Positions 1 to 9,087 of a stretch of 64,000 nucleotides of DNA are shown in pieces. A model generated the notes under the pieces. It saw nothing but the letters and a program-made list of their open reading frames with translations, made no database searches and was not told the origin of the DNA. Both the position numbers and the translations under genes were made by a program. Each line of letters starts with the position of its first letter. Position 1 is the stretch's first letter. Source of the stretch: Nectonema munidae (taxonomy: Eukaryota > Nematomorpha > Nectonematoida > Nectonematidae); the NCBI GenBank assembly GCA_030549495.1, contig JAUIRK010000985.1:124001-188000 (forward strand), in the 5' to 3' direction.

Positions 1-105
1 TAAATATTATTGAATAAAACATGTCTTGGGGAGCAATAGATCTTGTTGATACTTGATCCAAAACTTTCTTCACTGATAAGATCTCTCTTATTTCTGTTGT
101 GAAAT

Positions 106-414
106 TTAGGTATAGACTTCTGGTATAAATTGAAATAAGCTAATCTGACATTCCTTAATCCTAGCATTTATTGAGTTTATTATGGCTTTATCTGTCAGCT
201 GATTTTTTCTGTTGATAACTACTCCACATTCGAGAAAAATAACGAATTTGGTGATGATTAAACTCTCCTCTTGGTTTTCGGCCAAGATGAGGAAATCGTC
301 AAGATAGAGGAGGATTTTGAACTTAAGTTGAGGCCATCGTTTGGAATAAACTCCTTTTAGAGCTGACAAAGTTCTCTTCAGTATTGCCTTGGAAAAATAA
401 GCCCTCATGCGCAA
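106..414 (-). pseudogene. Degenerate reverse transcriptase fragment, DIRS/Ngaro-like
   Basis: A 102-codon open stretch carries the RT catalytic motif YLDDFLIL, followed by a segment that aligns by eye with the RT at 6041-7027 (shared patterns LKALKGV/LSALKGV and ECGIDIN/ECGVVIN). The region upstream of the catalytic motif and the lysine-rich stretch after it are corrupted. The frame to the window edge still gives RT-like but broken sequence. The two RTs differ at many positions, so this is a separate, older or different-family copy. It lies on the same strand as, and downstream of, the viral block at 896-4262. Confidence 0.65.
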
Positions 415-895
415 TCATTTAAACTTGTAATAATATGAGTTTTTATACTTTGATTACGAAACAATTTCTCCATTGTTTGGCTAAAGTTCTAGTTGGGCTT
501 TGAAGGGCAGCTAACGCATCTTCCACTTACATAACATGGGAAAGCTGACGCTGGGGATTTATCCCTCTAGGTCCGTGACCGAACTATCAGGCCTTGATGA
601 ACCAATGCCTGATTCTTGGGAATCAGTTTCCGGGGAGCGGCGTTGTGGAAGATTGCGTGCCGAGAACGAATTTCGCCGTTTGGTGTACTCCATTCTTTGG
701 AGAGCACCCCTCCTCTATACGTATTTGGATACCGGGAGTTGGCATTGTAACGATAGGAGAAATAGTTGGGCGAATGACACCCTGAGCGTAGACCATTCTT
801 TTCCCATGAGAAATAAGTATAGCTTGCCGGGAGGGTCTAGATCTACAAAAAACAGTACTTAAGTCTTTGGCACGTATCCAAACTTTTACTTAAAA
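415..895. other. GC-richer block of unknown origin between RT fragment and viral ORFs
   Basis: This block is clearly less AT-rich than the viral sequence that follows. On the minus strand one frame is free of stops from about 870 to 640, but it matches nothing I recognise. A 108-codon plus-strand ORF at 536-862 is most likely chance. The composition resembles the retroelement block at 4262-5760, so this may be another piece of such an element. There is no poly(A) tract at the viral junction near 890. Confidence 0.35.
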
Positions 896-1447
896 TTAAT
901 AGTTACCACTGCCTTTTGATTTATTATTTCCAGACATAAAATACAAACAAATCAAACAACAACATATACACGTTGTCACACCAATTAACGTTTCCCTTGC
1001 ATAGCATGGTAATTCTATGTAGTTCTTATGCAGATTTATAATCAATTCTGTGCAACGTTGTATTAACATGGTCAATAAAATCCAAGTTTTCTTCATTAAC
1101 CATGCACTACAATTATATAATTGTATGCATGTAAATTTAGCGATTTTTGTGGCAAGTATCACTAATTCTCTAATTATGAACCATGTCCATTTACTGATAT
1201 TCCATGCTATTGTACCAAAAGTTTGGCATCCAAATTTTGCACCGTTATTTATCCATTGCATTATGTAATGAATGATTTCTTGCAGTTTGGTGTAACAGTA
1301 TGAGATAGGTTTGCATATTAAATTTTTGTATATTAGTTTGGAGCTTACATTCAATGATTCAGATAAAGTCATAGCTTGATATTTTTGTTTTACAATCGAA
1401 TAATTACAATGGCACATTGCCGCATCATTAAAAGGGTTGAACAACAT
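896..1447 (-). CDS. Uninterrupted 183-codon ORF 3' of the viral RdRp, putative membrane protein
   Basis: Starts at ATG 1447 and runs 183 codons without a stop in strongly AT-rich DNA, where long chance ORFs are unlikely. The product is rich in Ile, Cys, Lys and Trp. It has a hydrophobic segment near residues 152-170 (around the CICCC cluster) followed by a short basic tail, as in a C-terminally anchored membrane protein. Several amphipathic stretches lie in the middle. It sits directly downstream of the polymerase on the same strand, where nege- and virga-like genomes carry subgenomic ORFs for structural or membrane proteins. I recognise no family. It may be a viral 3' ORF or a chance survivor. 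It is intact while the helicase and polymerase are broken. Confidence 0.5.
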   Translation of the reverse strand: MLFNPFNDAAMCHCNYSIVKQKYQAMTLSESLNVSSKLIYKNLICKPISYCYTKLQEIIHYIMQWINNGAKFGCQTFGTIAWNISKWTWFIIRELVILATKIAKFTCIQLYNCSAWLMKKTWILLTMLIQRCTELIINLHKNYIELPCYARETLIGVTTCICCCLICLYFMSGNNKSKGSGNY

Positions 1448-1778
1448 TATTTATTACAATTATTTATTCAATTCATCACAATTCCCAATTCATCAAATTG
1501 TCAATTAGTACAAATATTAACATAAATGATATTTTGTTAAATATATGATTATTTAAATTGTGAGTTAATTTAAACGGCATTAGTAAATAATCATATATTA
1601 TATATTTATAATATAGTTTAGTTATTAATGTATCATGTTACTCAAATAATTGTTAAATTTATATATTTAAGTCACAATTTATTATAAATCAATATAAATG
1701 AATAATTAAATTAATTAAATAAATTGATTAATTAATATGATAATAAATAATATGATTATATATATATATTGTGCGCTT
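1448..1778. other. Very AT-rich spacer between viral RdRp and 3' ORF
   Basis: Composed mostly of A and T with short ATAT and TTAA motifs, including an AT run around 1755-1768. No ORF or element end was seen. It may hold the former subgenomic promoter region of the virus, but nothing in the sequence shows this directly. Confidence 0.4.
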
Positions 1779-2705
1779 TCATAATCCGAATTCAGATTCA
1801 AACAAATCTGATTCGTTAATAAATGATATTAATTCTTTAGTAATAGAATCTTTTTGTGTTGTTGATAATTTTTTATGATATATATCATATGAAGCATAAT
1901 ATAATCTTGTGGACTCTAATTGGTTTTTGGTTAAATAATACATATAATCAATTAACGGTTGATAATTGTTTAAAGGTTTTGCGAACTCTTTTTCATACCG
2001 TATTTTTATACATTTGTTTAATTCAAAGCGTATCTTTGGGTTGCAAAGATATTTAAAATTGTCCACAAACGATATATAATATAATTCAACATGTTCTTTT
2101 GAATACATATCATCACGTCCTAGTTTTATCAAACCTTTAATTGGATCAGGTATAAGCAACCAAGTATGATCTACATTGATTAGGAATTTAGAGAAAAAGT
2201 AATATGCGCCTGGATAATACTCAATTTTTGCTGATAGATTGAACAATTTCGCTATGTGTTCACTTTTATCTGTTATAAGAGTTGTCGCTGGTAAAAACAC
2301 TAATCCATCATCACCTCCAAACGCACCACCATAAGCATTACTATAATCGTGTGTGTATGCCAGCACAGCCATAGTAATTATAGTATTTCCTATAAATGTC
2401 ATCACATCTCCGCTTCTACGTTGATATTTTGTGTTTACTTTTATTCCGAGACGATGAAATATTAATGTATTGGTTATATGTCCTTCAGTCCATTCTTTAA
2501 TAAAATGTTCAGGTACATGAGGGTATTTCATAATAGCACAAAACAATTTCAATGCAAATTCTTCTTGCGATTTATCAAATCTGCTAAAATCAATTTCGTG
2601 AGGTACGGCATAGGTTGTGTCGTGCAAAACATTGTTAAAGTGACCGCTTAAATGTTCTAAATTCATACCATCGTTGATCAACCACTTATCTTTAAGACCA
2701 CATTT
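1779..2705 (-). pseudogene. Viral RNA-dependent RNA polymerase, palm domain to C terminus
   Basis: This 300-codon ORF (ATG at 2681) contains the diagnostic RdRp motifs in order: motif A EIDFSRFDKS (first metal-binding Asp at residue 31), motif B SGDVMTFIGN (residues 90-99) and motif C FGGDDG (residues 121-126). This is the arrangement of alphavirus-like polymerases. Codons upstream of the ATG stay open in the same frame back to a TAA at 2706-2708. The frame before that TAA encodes the N-terminal fingers of the same polymerase, so the stop falls inside the domain between motifs F and A. It is therefore read as a disabling mutation rather than a read-through site. The C-terminal 170 residues carry no recognised domain. 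Confidence 0.88.
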
Positions 2706-4067
2706 TTAAATTGCTGAAAAACACTTCGCAATAGTAGTGTATTTCGCTGTCAAATATGGATCATGAGCTGTCACTATTTGACCTCCCGGTAAACTTGAAT
2801 TGTGTGAATTATCTTTTGAACATTTAAACGTTGGTTTTAAATGTGATGCGTAGCGTGAGCTTGATGCCAATAAATTCGGTGCATTTTCGATTACTGAGCG
2901 CTGAATTCCTGTGCGCGTTGCAATCCAATGTTCGTAGTAAGTCATACTTCCGTAACTGTTTGTTTTGAATGCATGATTTAATTTATCCTGATCAATATAA
3001 GTACCTATAAAACATTTCAATACTTCATCAACTAATTCAGGTGATCGTGTATAATGAATTACTGGTGGATTCAGATTGCCTTTTCTTATAGAAAATATTG
3101 TTTCAGCCAAAGTGCCTTCGTAATATGGAAATTGAGGTGTTTTCAGTACAGGTGTACAGTATTCTTTGTTCAATTGTTTTAAACTCACTAATTTGGCGTA
3201 ATTCACTACAAATGCTTTATCTAACGGAAATATATTTTCATGTTTTCTTTGTTGAATAGTTTGTAAATCAAATCTGTCATATATAACGTCCAAAAACATT
3301 TGAACAATTGAAGTGTCAATACGTGTCGGCATAGATGAATACATCGGAAATTTTACTTCAAAAACTTTTATTATAGAATTGCATGCAAGGGTATTGTTAA
3401 AACAAAAGTTTTCTACCAATAATCTTGTGAGTTGAGGATTTGATTTATATACATCGCATTTTTCCATGCGTACATTCACAAATCTTTCTGTAGGTTTGAC
3501 ACATGGTGGTAAAACCACGGGTACAAGGCGTATCTGCAATTCTTGTTTCACTTTAGAAACACATGTATAGTTATTATTTAAAATTTTAAATAACGCATCA
3601 TTTGAAACTGATAAATATGTAATCGAATGTCTGTGGCGAGATATTGCTACAATTATGTGAGATTCACTTTCATAAATAGCATTTTCCTGTAATACTGTTC
3701 GCACTATACACACTTTGTCGAAGCGTTGACCTTGTACTTCATGCATAGTCTTCACATTGTATTCGGTATCGTTCAAAAGCACAGATTTTTCAGCTTGAGT
3801 AAATGTAAGAATAATATCGAAATCACCACTAATATCGTTAGTAGTTTTTATCATTTTTGTTTCTATTTTTCCTGTTATTTCACTTGCAGTGGTTATTGTA
3901 GTGTAGAATTCCGTAAGTACAGGAATCATAATTTTGGGTAATGTGTATGATGTTTGAAATTGAGTATTGCTCAGCGGAAGTACTGCGTAATTAGTAGCAA
4001 TTTCCAAACTTCTGTTGATAAATGGAATTTGTTTGGAATCACCATATATATATATATATTTGTACAC
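2706..4067 (-). pseudogene. Viral superfamily 1 helicase (motifs III-VI) and RdRp N-terminal part
   Basis: An open frame of 453 codons. Near its start is helicase motif III (YGDSKQIPF, residues 8-16), then a TFTQAEK block near 89-94, motif V (MHEVQGQRFDKV, 108-119) and motif VI (VAISRHRHSIT, 140-150). About 270 further residues form the linker and the N-terminal region of the polymerase, ending in a motif-F-like Lys-rich segment just before TAA at 2706. Motif II lies in a different frame upstream, across the AT repeat at 4049-4060, so the start ATG at 4067 is not a real start. In the virus this protein would unwind and copy genomic RNA. Here the frame is broken at both ends. Confidence 0.85.
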
Positions 4068-4262
4068 TGTATTTTATATCCCGCCAATAATATATCTCCT
4101 GCGTGTGTCATTAAACCTTCATCCGCATACATAACTTTGTATTTCTTTACATTATTCAACAAAACTGAATCATATGTACGATAATGATTTTCCGAATACT
4201 TATGTTCTTTAACATAATCTTCTTTTGCTGCTATTGTACTTGTACATACCAAATCCTTACCC
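3971..4262 (-). pseudogene. Viral helicase motifs Ia-II, fused in frame to retroelement ORF
   Basis: The last ~95 codons of a 380-codon ORF that begins in retroelement sequence. They contain a motif Ia pattern (DLVCTSTIAA) and the Walker B motif II (MYADEGLMTHAG). After the AT microsatellite the frame is lost and continues as 14 unrelated codons. The reading frame for motif III resumes in the neighbouring frame at 4067. Walker A should lie just before motif Ia but is replaced by the acidic, Pro-rich retroelement protein, so the virus/retroelement junction falls at about 4255-4265. Confidence 0.8.
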
Positions 4263-5014
4263 CCCTCACATCCCTCCTCTTGTGGTCCTATCTTGATAGG
4301 CACAGGTTCACCGGAATCGGGCCCATCTGGTGGGTCGGTGCTATCATCCTCCGGGTCTCCTGAGAGAACGGTGGTGAAGATCTTCCTCCATTGTTTGGGA
4401 GTGAGTGAGTCTTTGTTATCTAGGTAATTTCTTATGAATTCTTCCCATGTTGACAATTCGTCATTAGCGGGTGGAGTTATTAAGAAGTCAGGGTCCGGGC
4501 ATGTCACATCCGGGAACGGCAAAGGAAACAGGATATCTAACTCGGGCAATGGTCCCGTACTGGGAGGAGGAGACTGCGGGCCGAGTAATGAATCTAGGTC
4601 ATCCATAGTGACGAAATCCAAGACTTCTCCTAGGAGATCATCTATATCCGTTGATGGTAGTTCTGGAACTAAGCCACCCCTTGGAGTGATGCTAGAGATC
4701 CCGGGATCTTGATGAGTTGGCGGCTGGCCACACATTCCCTGGGGAATGGGAGAAGAACTCCTAACTCTTCTGGCAGGAAGATATCTTCCTGACAATTCTA
4801 AGGAATCTGGAGGGTCTGGACCCCTGATAAGCACCCCTCCCTGTCCTATGCGTCGTTGATACCCTAGGGTCTGGCGGGGCGCAGCGGGACGATAATGAAG
4901 ACTACTTTGGTCTTTGGAGCACTTCCAGGTGCGAGGAGCGCAGGGAGACTGCCGAAACCTGGGTTTCGGTGTCTCTACCCACTGTTGATCCACACCCAAT
5001 AACACCCTCTTCAT
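4262..5014 (-). CDS. Acidic Pro-rich ORF2 of retroelement-like block, 3' end replaced by viral sequence
   Basis: A likely start is ATG at 5014, in the frame that is also open to 5113, 8 bases after the stop of the gag-like ORF. The first ~90 residues are basic and Pro-rich. Residues after that are acidic, with clusters such as DIDDLLGEVLDF and PEDDSTDPPDGPDSGEP. I recognise no domain. The GC-rich codon use matches the preceding gag-like ORF and contrasts with the AT-rich viral part. The natural C terminus is unknown because the frame runs straight into helicase sequence. The pattern suits a second small structural or accessory retroelement protein, or a protein of another virus. Function is unresolved. 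Confidence 0.5.
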
Positions 5015-5021
5015 AACAAGT

Positions 5022-5729
5022 TCATTTCTTCTGACCTCTCGCTCGGGGAGCGGGAGGAGCTCTTCTCGGCCGAAAGGTAGACGTTGCCGGAGCGGGCGCA
5101 GGAGGCAAGCCACTGATATGCGCTGCAGAGAGAGTTGATGATGAGGACGAGCCCGCTACGGACCAGCTGGCGTGGAGCGCCAAGATATTGGTCCGCAGCG
5201 AGTTGTGGAGCGTTGTCAGTTCTTCGTTAGTGAGGACGTCGAGGTGCTTGGCCACTAACGAGAGGTATGTCATGAGAACTTCATCTTTAGTATGGAGTTT
5301 ACGTCTGGGAGCCATCTCCTGGATGATACGAATCCTCTGAGCCGCCAAATCCCGAGGCGGAGTGTTGTATATCCCAGTCTCCCCGTGATCCAACGTTCCA
5401 TAGCCGAGAGGATATCCGAACGGGGTTTGAGGAGCGAATTGAGGAACTGGGAAAAACGCTTGCGCTTGGGAAACGGGAGTAGGCCCAGGAGGAGGAGGAG
5501 GAGATGCCGGTTGAGATACTGTACGCAGATTTTCAAATTCCATCGTCAGGAGTTGCAGTTGGTCGAGGATGGCTTGGATCGAAGAAGCGGTATGGGCCGT
5601 GTGAGGATCAATAACTGACTCACGTCGGTCCAACCGAAACGCCATTCCGGGAGTGTCTCCCGCTTGTACAACGTTGTACCGCATAGGAGACATACCGGCC
5701 GACGTCGCTGTGGACGATTCAGTAGTCAT
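5022..5729 (-). CDS. Gag-like ORF1, 235 residues with Arg/Pro-rich C terminus
   Basis: An intact 235-codon ORF. The N-terminal ~45 residues include a repeated-Met/Arg segment, followed by a helical stretch (about 48-68), a Pro-rich linker (PASPPPPPGPTP), a central part rich in Tyr, Pro and Gly, and a helical region (about 140-190) with Leu repeats. It ends in an Ala/Pro/Arg-rich basic tail (FRPRRAPPAPRARGQKK). A basic tail after a helical region is what many retroelement Gag proteins and nucleocapsids use to bind nucleic acid. No zinc knuckle is present. It lies downstream of an RT gene on the same strand, which is the reverse of the usual gag-RT order. That suggests it belongs to the next element copy. 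The family is not recognised. Confidence 0.5.
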   Translation of the reverse strand: MTTESSTATSAGMSPMRYNVVQAGDTPGMAFRLDRRESVIDPHTAHTASSIQAILDQLQLLTMEFENLRTVSQPASPPPPPGPTPVSQAQAFFPVPQFAPQTPFGYPLGYGTLDHGETGIYNTPPRDLAAQRIRIIQEMAPRRKLHTKDEVLMTYLSLVAKHLDVLTNEELTTLHNSLRTNILALHASWSVAGSSSSSTLSAAHISGLPPAPAPATSTFRPRRAPPAPRARGQKK

Positions 5730-6040
5730 GCGGAGATTTGGGAGTGAGAGAAGTTTGGTGAAGAAGATTTGGGTTAGGTAAAGTTGAGCAGCGTGGATTT
5801 AGTTAAGTGATGTCGCGCAAAAGAAGAAGAATGAGCTCTATCATTTTGCGTGGGCTTTTATAATCAGGCCCATAGCGTCCACCATTTGGTGGGAATTCTC
5901 ATCTGTTAATCGAATTTCGATTAACAGACAGATCATATCCGTTTGCGCCCGCCTTGCTGACGCGAGGGAGGGTGCTAACTGCTTTGGAGAAGCCGCTATT
6001 AGTAGGTAATTATCTTTTGCAAAATATAGTGCAGCTTTGA
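5730..6040 (-). other. Spacer between RT/RNase H gene and gag-like ORF
   Basis: Contains a 67-codon minus-strand ORF (5841-6044) that overlaps the end of the RT frame by a few bases and has no recognised motif. The stretch just upstream of the gag-like ATG (5730-5800) would be its leader. No tyrosine recombinase, integrase, split direct repeat or LTR could be seen here. This may be the junction of two element copies. Confidence 0.35.
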
Positions 6041-7719
6041 TCATTGTTGTTCCATTCTTTGGAAGAGTTGGATGCTAATGCGAACCTTTAGGTTGCCTAA
6101 TTGCATCGTGGTTCCCTGGGGAACTGGAGTCCTAGAAGGAGTGTCCGCTGGGTTCTCCTCAGTCGGAACATGTTCGATATTTCTTCGAAGAAGAAGGAAC
6201 GACGTCTCCTGTGCTGTCAGTGCCATAAGGACTAGGGCTAGGGACTTCTGGGAGTCACCGCCACAGTTTTTGCAAATTGCTATAGCTGTGGTAGAGTCGG
6301 ATCTGATCGTTGTTCTTGGGTACAACCATGTTCCGATAATGATCGCTAGTAGTTCCAGATCTACTATAGACCAGTCCTGTTTATCCAAGACTTGGATGCT
6401 GTGGGTTTGGTGATTGTTCCAGATACCCAGTCCTGAGAAGGATGCATCCACAAATGTCTGTTGTGTCCAAATTTCAAAGGCTGTCATCGGCCATGGTTGT
6501 TTGATGGTTTGTGTAGCCAGACCAATGAGGCAGTTGAAAATTTCTTTGTTTTGGTTGGATTTCACAACTTTAAAGAGATGGCTGAAGAGTCTTGGTCTGT
6601 TAGTTAGGGTTCCTAGGAAGTAATTAACTATGCCCAACACTCTTTGATACCATTTAAGAGGAATGTTCCAGGATCCCGATGAGGCTCCAATTAATGCTAT
6701 TATAGCCTTCATAATCGGGATCCTCTTGCTCTCTGGTATTTTCATTTGTCTAGTTTCAAGGTTAATGATAACCCCCAGATAAGATATTATCTGTGTTGGG
6801 TGAATTTGGGATTTCTGGAAATTAATGTCAATCCCACATTCCAAGGTCAGGAACTCTACGAATTTCGGGACCATTGTCTCTAATGATTCTTTAGTTTCGC
6901 CTAGGATCAAGAAATCGTCAAGGTACAATATGATAGACATTGGGGTGTCGTTATTCCTTTCAAGAAAAACCCCCTTGAGGGCTTTAAGAGTGGCTTGGAG
7001 CACTGCTGGAGAGAAATTTGCCCCCATTGGCAGTCGATTGAATTTGTACCACTCCTTTCTTCCTTGGATACAGAAAGCGTTCTGCCATGATCTAGCAATG
7101 CGTATCCCATAGAAGGCATCTTTAAGGTCTAGTCGGGACGCCCATTTCCAATTTCCGGAATATTTCGTAGCATGAATGGGGCCGTGAGCTTTAATTTAGG
7201 AGTTTTGAATAGTTCCGATGAGGAAGAAAAATTTGCCACGAGACGTGTCTTTCCTTCGTTTTTAGGAACCAAGAAGCATGAGCTTGCTATTTTTACTTCG
7301 TTGGTAGGCGTGATTACGCCCTCCTTGGTTAACTTGGGGAGCACTTGGGTGCAGATGAAGCCCATTTGGTTTTGTGGGGGGAGCGAATACCTTGAAAAGG
7401 ATCCGAATTTCTCGCTTGACGAGATGTGTGGCGCATATCCATGCGCCAAGATTTTCCGGTCCTTTTTGTTTCTTAAATCATGCGGGCTTTTGAAGGTTGG
7501 ACAAGAACAAGAGAATTTGGGATTGTCTGGTAACTCTAGGCTTGTGGTGTCTTTCAAAAAGGTCGACACGCAGTCCTTCAAAACCGTAGACAAGAAAAAG
7601 GATTCTATAGGGAAGTTCGTGTCCGGGTTTTCGCTGCCGGCTTCGGTTTTTGTCGAGGAGATTTCTGTGTCTCCTTCCTTTACTTGATTGTTTTCGGGGT
7701 CCTGGGACCCGATTTCCAC
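6041..7719 (-). pseudogene. Reverse transcriptase-RNase H gene, DIRS/Ngaro-like, with one frameshift
   Basis: Two frames make up one gene. Codons 7719-7129 hold the N-terminal part and the RT fingers. A one-base shift near 7150 moves the frame so that RLDLKDAFYGIRI (motif A), LPMGANFSP (motif B) and YLDDFLIL (motif C) follow down to 6041. RNase H lies behind the RT with its acidic residues in FVDAS (D194 counted from ATG 7027), LELLAI, RSDSTTAI and NPADTPSR. The DIRS, Ngaro and PAT elements that use a tyrosine recombinase have RT and RNase H worded like this. No recombinase is visible nearby. No protease or integrase is visible either. GC content is higher than in the flanks from about 7760 to 5730. 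Apart from the single frameshift it is well preserved, so it is a fairly young copy. Confidence 0.8.
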
Positions 7720-7764
7720 CTTGAAGGAGGAGGTGGAGAGGAGGGCTTATCCACAAAAAAATAT

Positions 7765-8741
7765 CTTTTCATGATTGACATTGGCAGAGAAAACAAAAAA
7801 TTCTTTGAGGAAAGGGAGAATTCAGAGGGATACCTTAACAATTTGAGAAATTTTCATTTCTTTACAGGCAGCTGGTTTAGGCATGGCAATTATTTATTTA
7901 TTTTTAAATAACGATGATTTTGTTCGTTTGAAATTATTTATTAGATTTTTCACGATTAAAAAAACAAACGTAAAAAAAATATTCGCATAAAATTTTTTTA
8001 TTTGTAAATCGAGTAGTTAAGTTAATGGTTGAGAAACAAAAATGAGATGATTTATCCTGTAAATAAGTTTTATTTTTGATAAATATAGGCAGATAAACAA
8101 TTAAAAACATGTGTTAAAACTAAAGTACGAAAAAGGCATGTGATATTTCGGTGTTTGCATGATAGCATGAAATGCTTATACGTGTTTATTGTATACGTAC
8201 GTGTATTGTACAGTGGAACTAAGTAGTGTGCAAATGTAGACACAGGTACAGTGTACAATACATTGCATGTTAATAAATATTTTATAGAGTCATGCTGAAT
8301 CAATATAAATCAAAGTTTTTATAAAAGATCGACTTACATCTATAAATTGAAATTTAAGACAGAAAGATATATTTATATATTTAATTTATTGTAAATATAA
8401 AAAAAATAAGAAAATAAAAAGCTAGATGTCCTGAATAGCTAAAAGTTGCTTTAAAGAAAAAATAGTTGACCTAACATCGAAAAGTTGACTTTTGTTGACT
8501 TAAAAAAATTATTCTAAATTTGAAAATCTTCGAAAATTTTAAGCCTAAAATTGGTCTCAAAAATAGTGCACCTTCTAAAAAAAAAGTTGACTTTATTGAC
8601 TTTTAACTCCCCTACTGACTATAGGGATTATATATAAATGTTTATTGGTATTTTTGAAAATAATTTGATATTTCTATTTTTTGAAAGTTTTTTGTTTCAA
8701 GATTCTATAAAATGGTAATTTAGTTTAATTGTTTTCTGCAG
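7765..8741. other. AT-rich stretch, probably intronic
   Basis: The composition drops sharply to AT-rich at about 7765, marking the edge of the retroelement block. The stretch holds poly-A and poly-T runs and several copies of a GTTGACTTT-type word between 8460 and 8610. A pyrimidine tract and AG at 8740-8741 form the acceptor for the next exon, so the 3' part is intron. Confidence 0.5.
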
Positions 8742-8806
8742 GATGGCAATGCATCTTTTGAAGATATGAATTATATGGATCCTATTGGGATGGAGAATGA
8801 TGGAAG
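8742..8806 (+). CDS. Internal exon of an unrecognised Gly/Ser/Met/Tyr-rich protein gene
   Basis: Acceptor TTTTCTGCAG precedes base 8742 and the donor AAG|GTTCGA ends the exon at 8806. It encodes about 21 residues (beginning DGNASFEDMNYM) and ends in phase 2, which fits the next exon. Upstream exons were not found. They could lie before the window, in which case the retroelement and viral block at 1-7760 would be inside an intron. Confidence 0.5.
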
Positions 8807-8858
8807 GTTCGATCATTTTTTCTTACTGATTTTTTAAGTCTTGATATTTTATTATTAG

Positions 8859-9087
8859 ATATCAAAATTATATGAACGAGGCTTCGTTTGACAGTGATTA
8901 TGGCATGAATGTTTCTAATAAGATGGGAATGGGTAAGTATATGAACAGCTCAAATCCTTTGCCTTTCAGCAATGCTGGTTATGATGATTCTCAAATGACA
9001 TATGGCTCCTATGGCTCTTCCATGATGAACTACGATGATGATGTCAGCCCAGTGCCATATAAAAGGAAAATGAATATGCCATCTCAA
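8859..9087 (+). CDS. Second visible exon of the same Gly/Ser/Met/Tyr-rich gene
   Basis: Acceptor TTATTATTAG precedes 8859. The exon continues the phase-2 codon and ends CAA|GTAATA at 9087 in phase 0. It encodes 76 residues rich in Asn, Ser, Met, Tyr, Gly and Asp and contains KRKMN near the end. A GTAAGT at 8933 and a CAG ending at 8969 look like a 37-base intron. Removing it would shift the frame into a stop, so reading through is preferred. Confidence 0.6.

Larger units (their letters stand above)
896..4262 (-). mobile_element. Endogenous viral element: helicase-RdRp-3' ORF of a virga/nege-like RNA virus
   Basis: The minus strand reads, in viral order, a superfamily 1 helicase from motif Ia onward, a complete palm region of an alphavirus-like RdRp, an AT-rich spacer and one further ORF. 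The methyltransferase and helicase motif I (Walker A) are absent, so the copy is 5'-truncated. The coding frame is broken at the AT repeat around 4049-4060 (frameshift) and by TAA at 2706-2708. The AT-rich composition differs sharply from the adjoining retroelement ORFs. Assignment to the alphavirus-like supergroup rests on the motifs. Placement near virga-, nege- or kita-like viruses is an inference from the fused helicase-RdRp layout and motif wording, without a tree. Confidence 0.85.

Noticed and set aside
536..862. 108-codon plus-strand ORF in a GC-richer block
   Set aside because: No recognisable motif, no splice support, and another frame on the minus strand is equally open; most likely chance in less AT-rich DNA.
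2706..2708. TAA between helicase and RdRp as a tobamovirus-style read-through stop
   Set aside because: The stop lies inside the polymerase domain, after the motif F region, not at the domain border, and its context is not the usual UAG CAA UUA. A disabling mutation is simpler.
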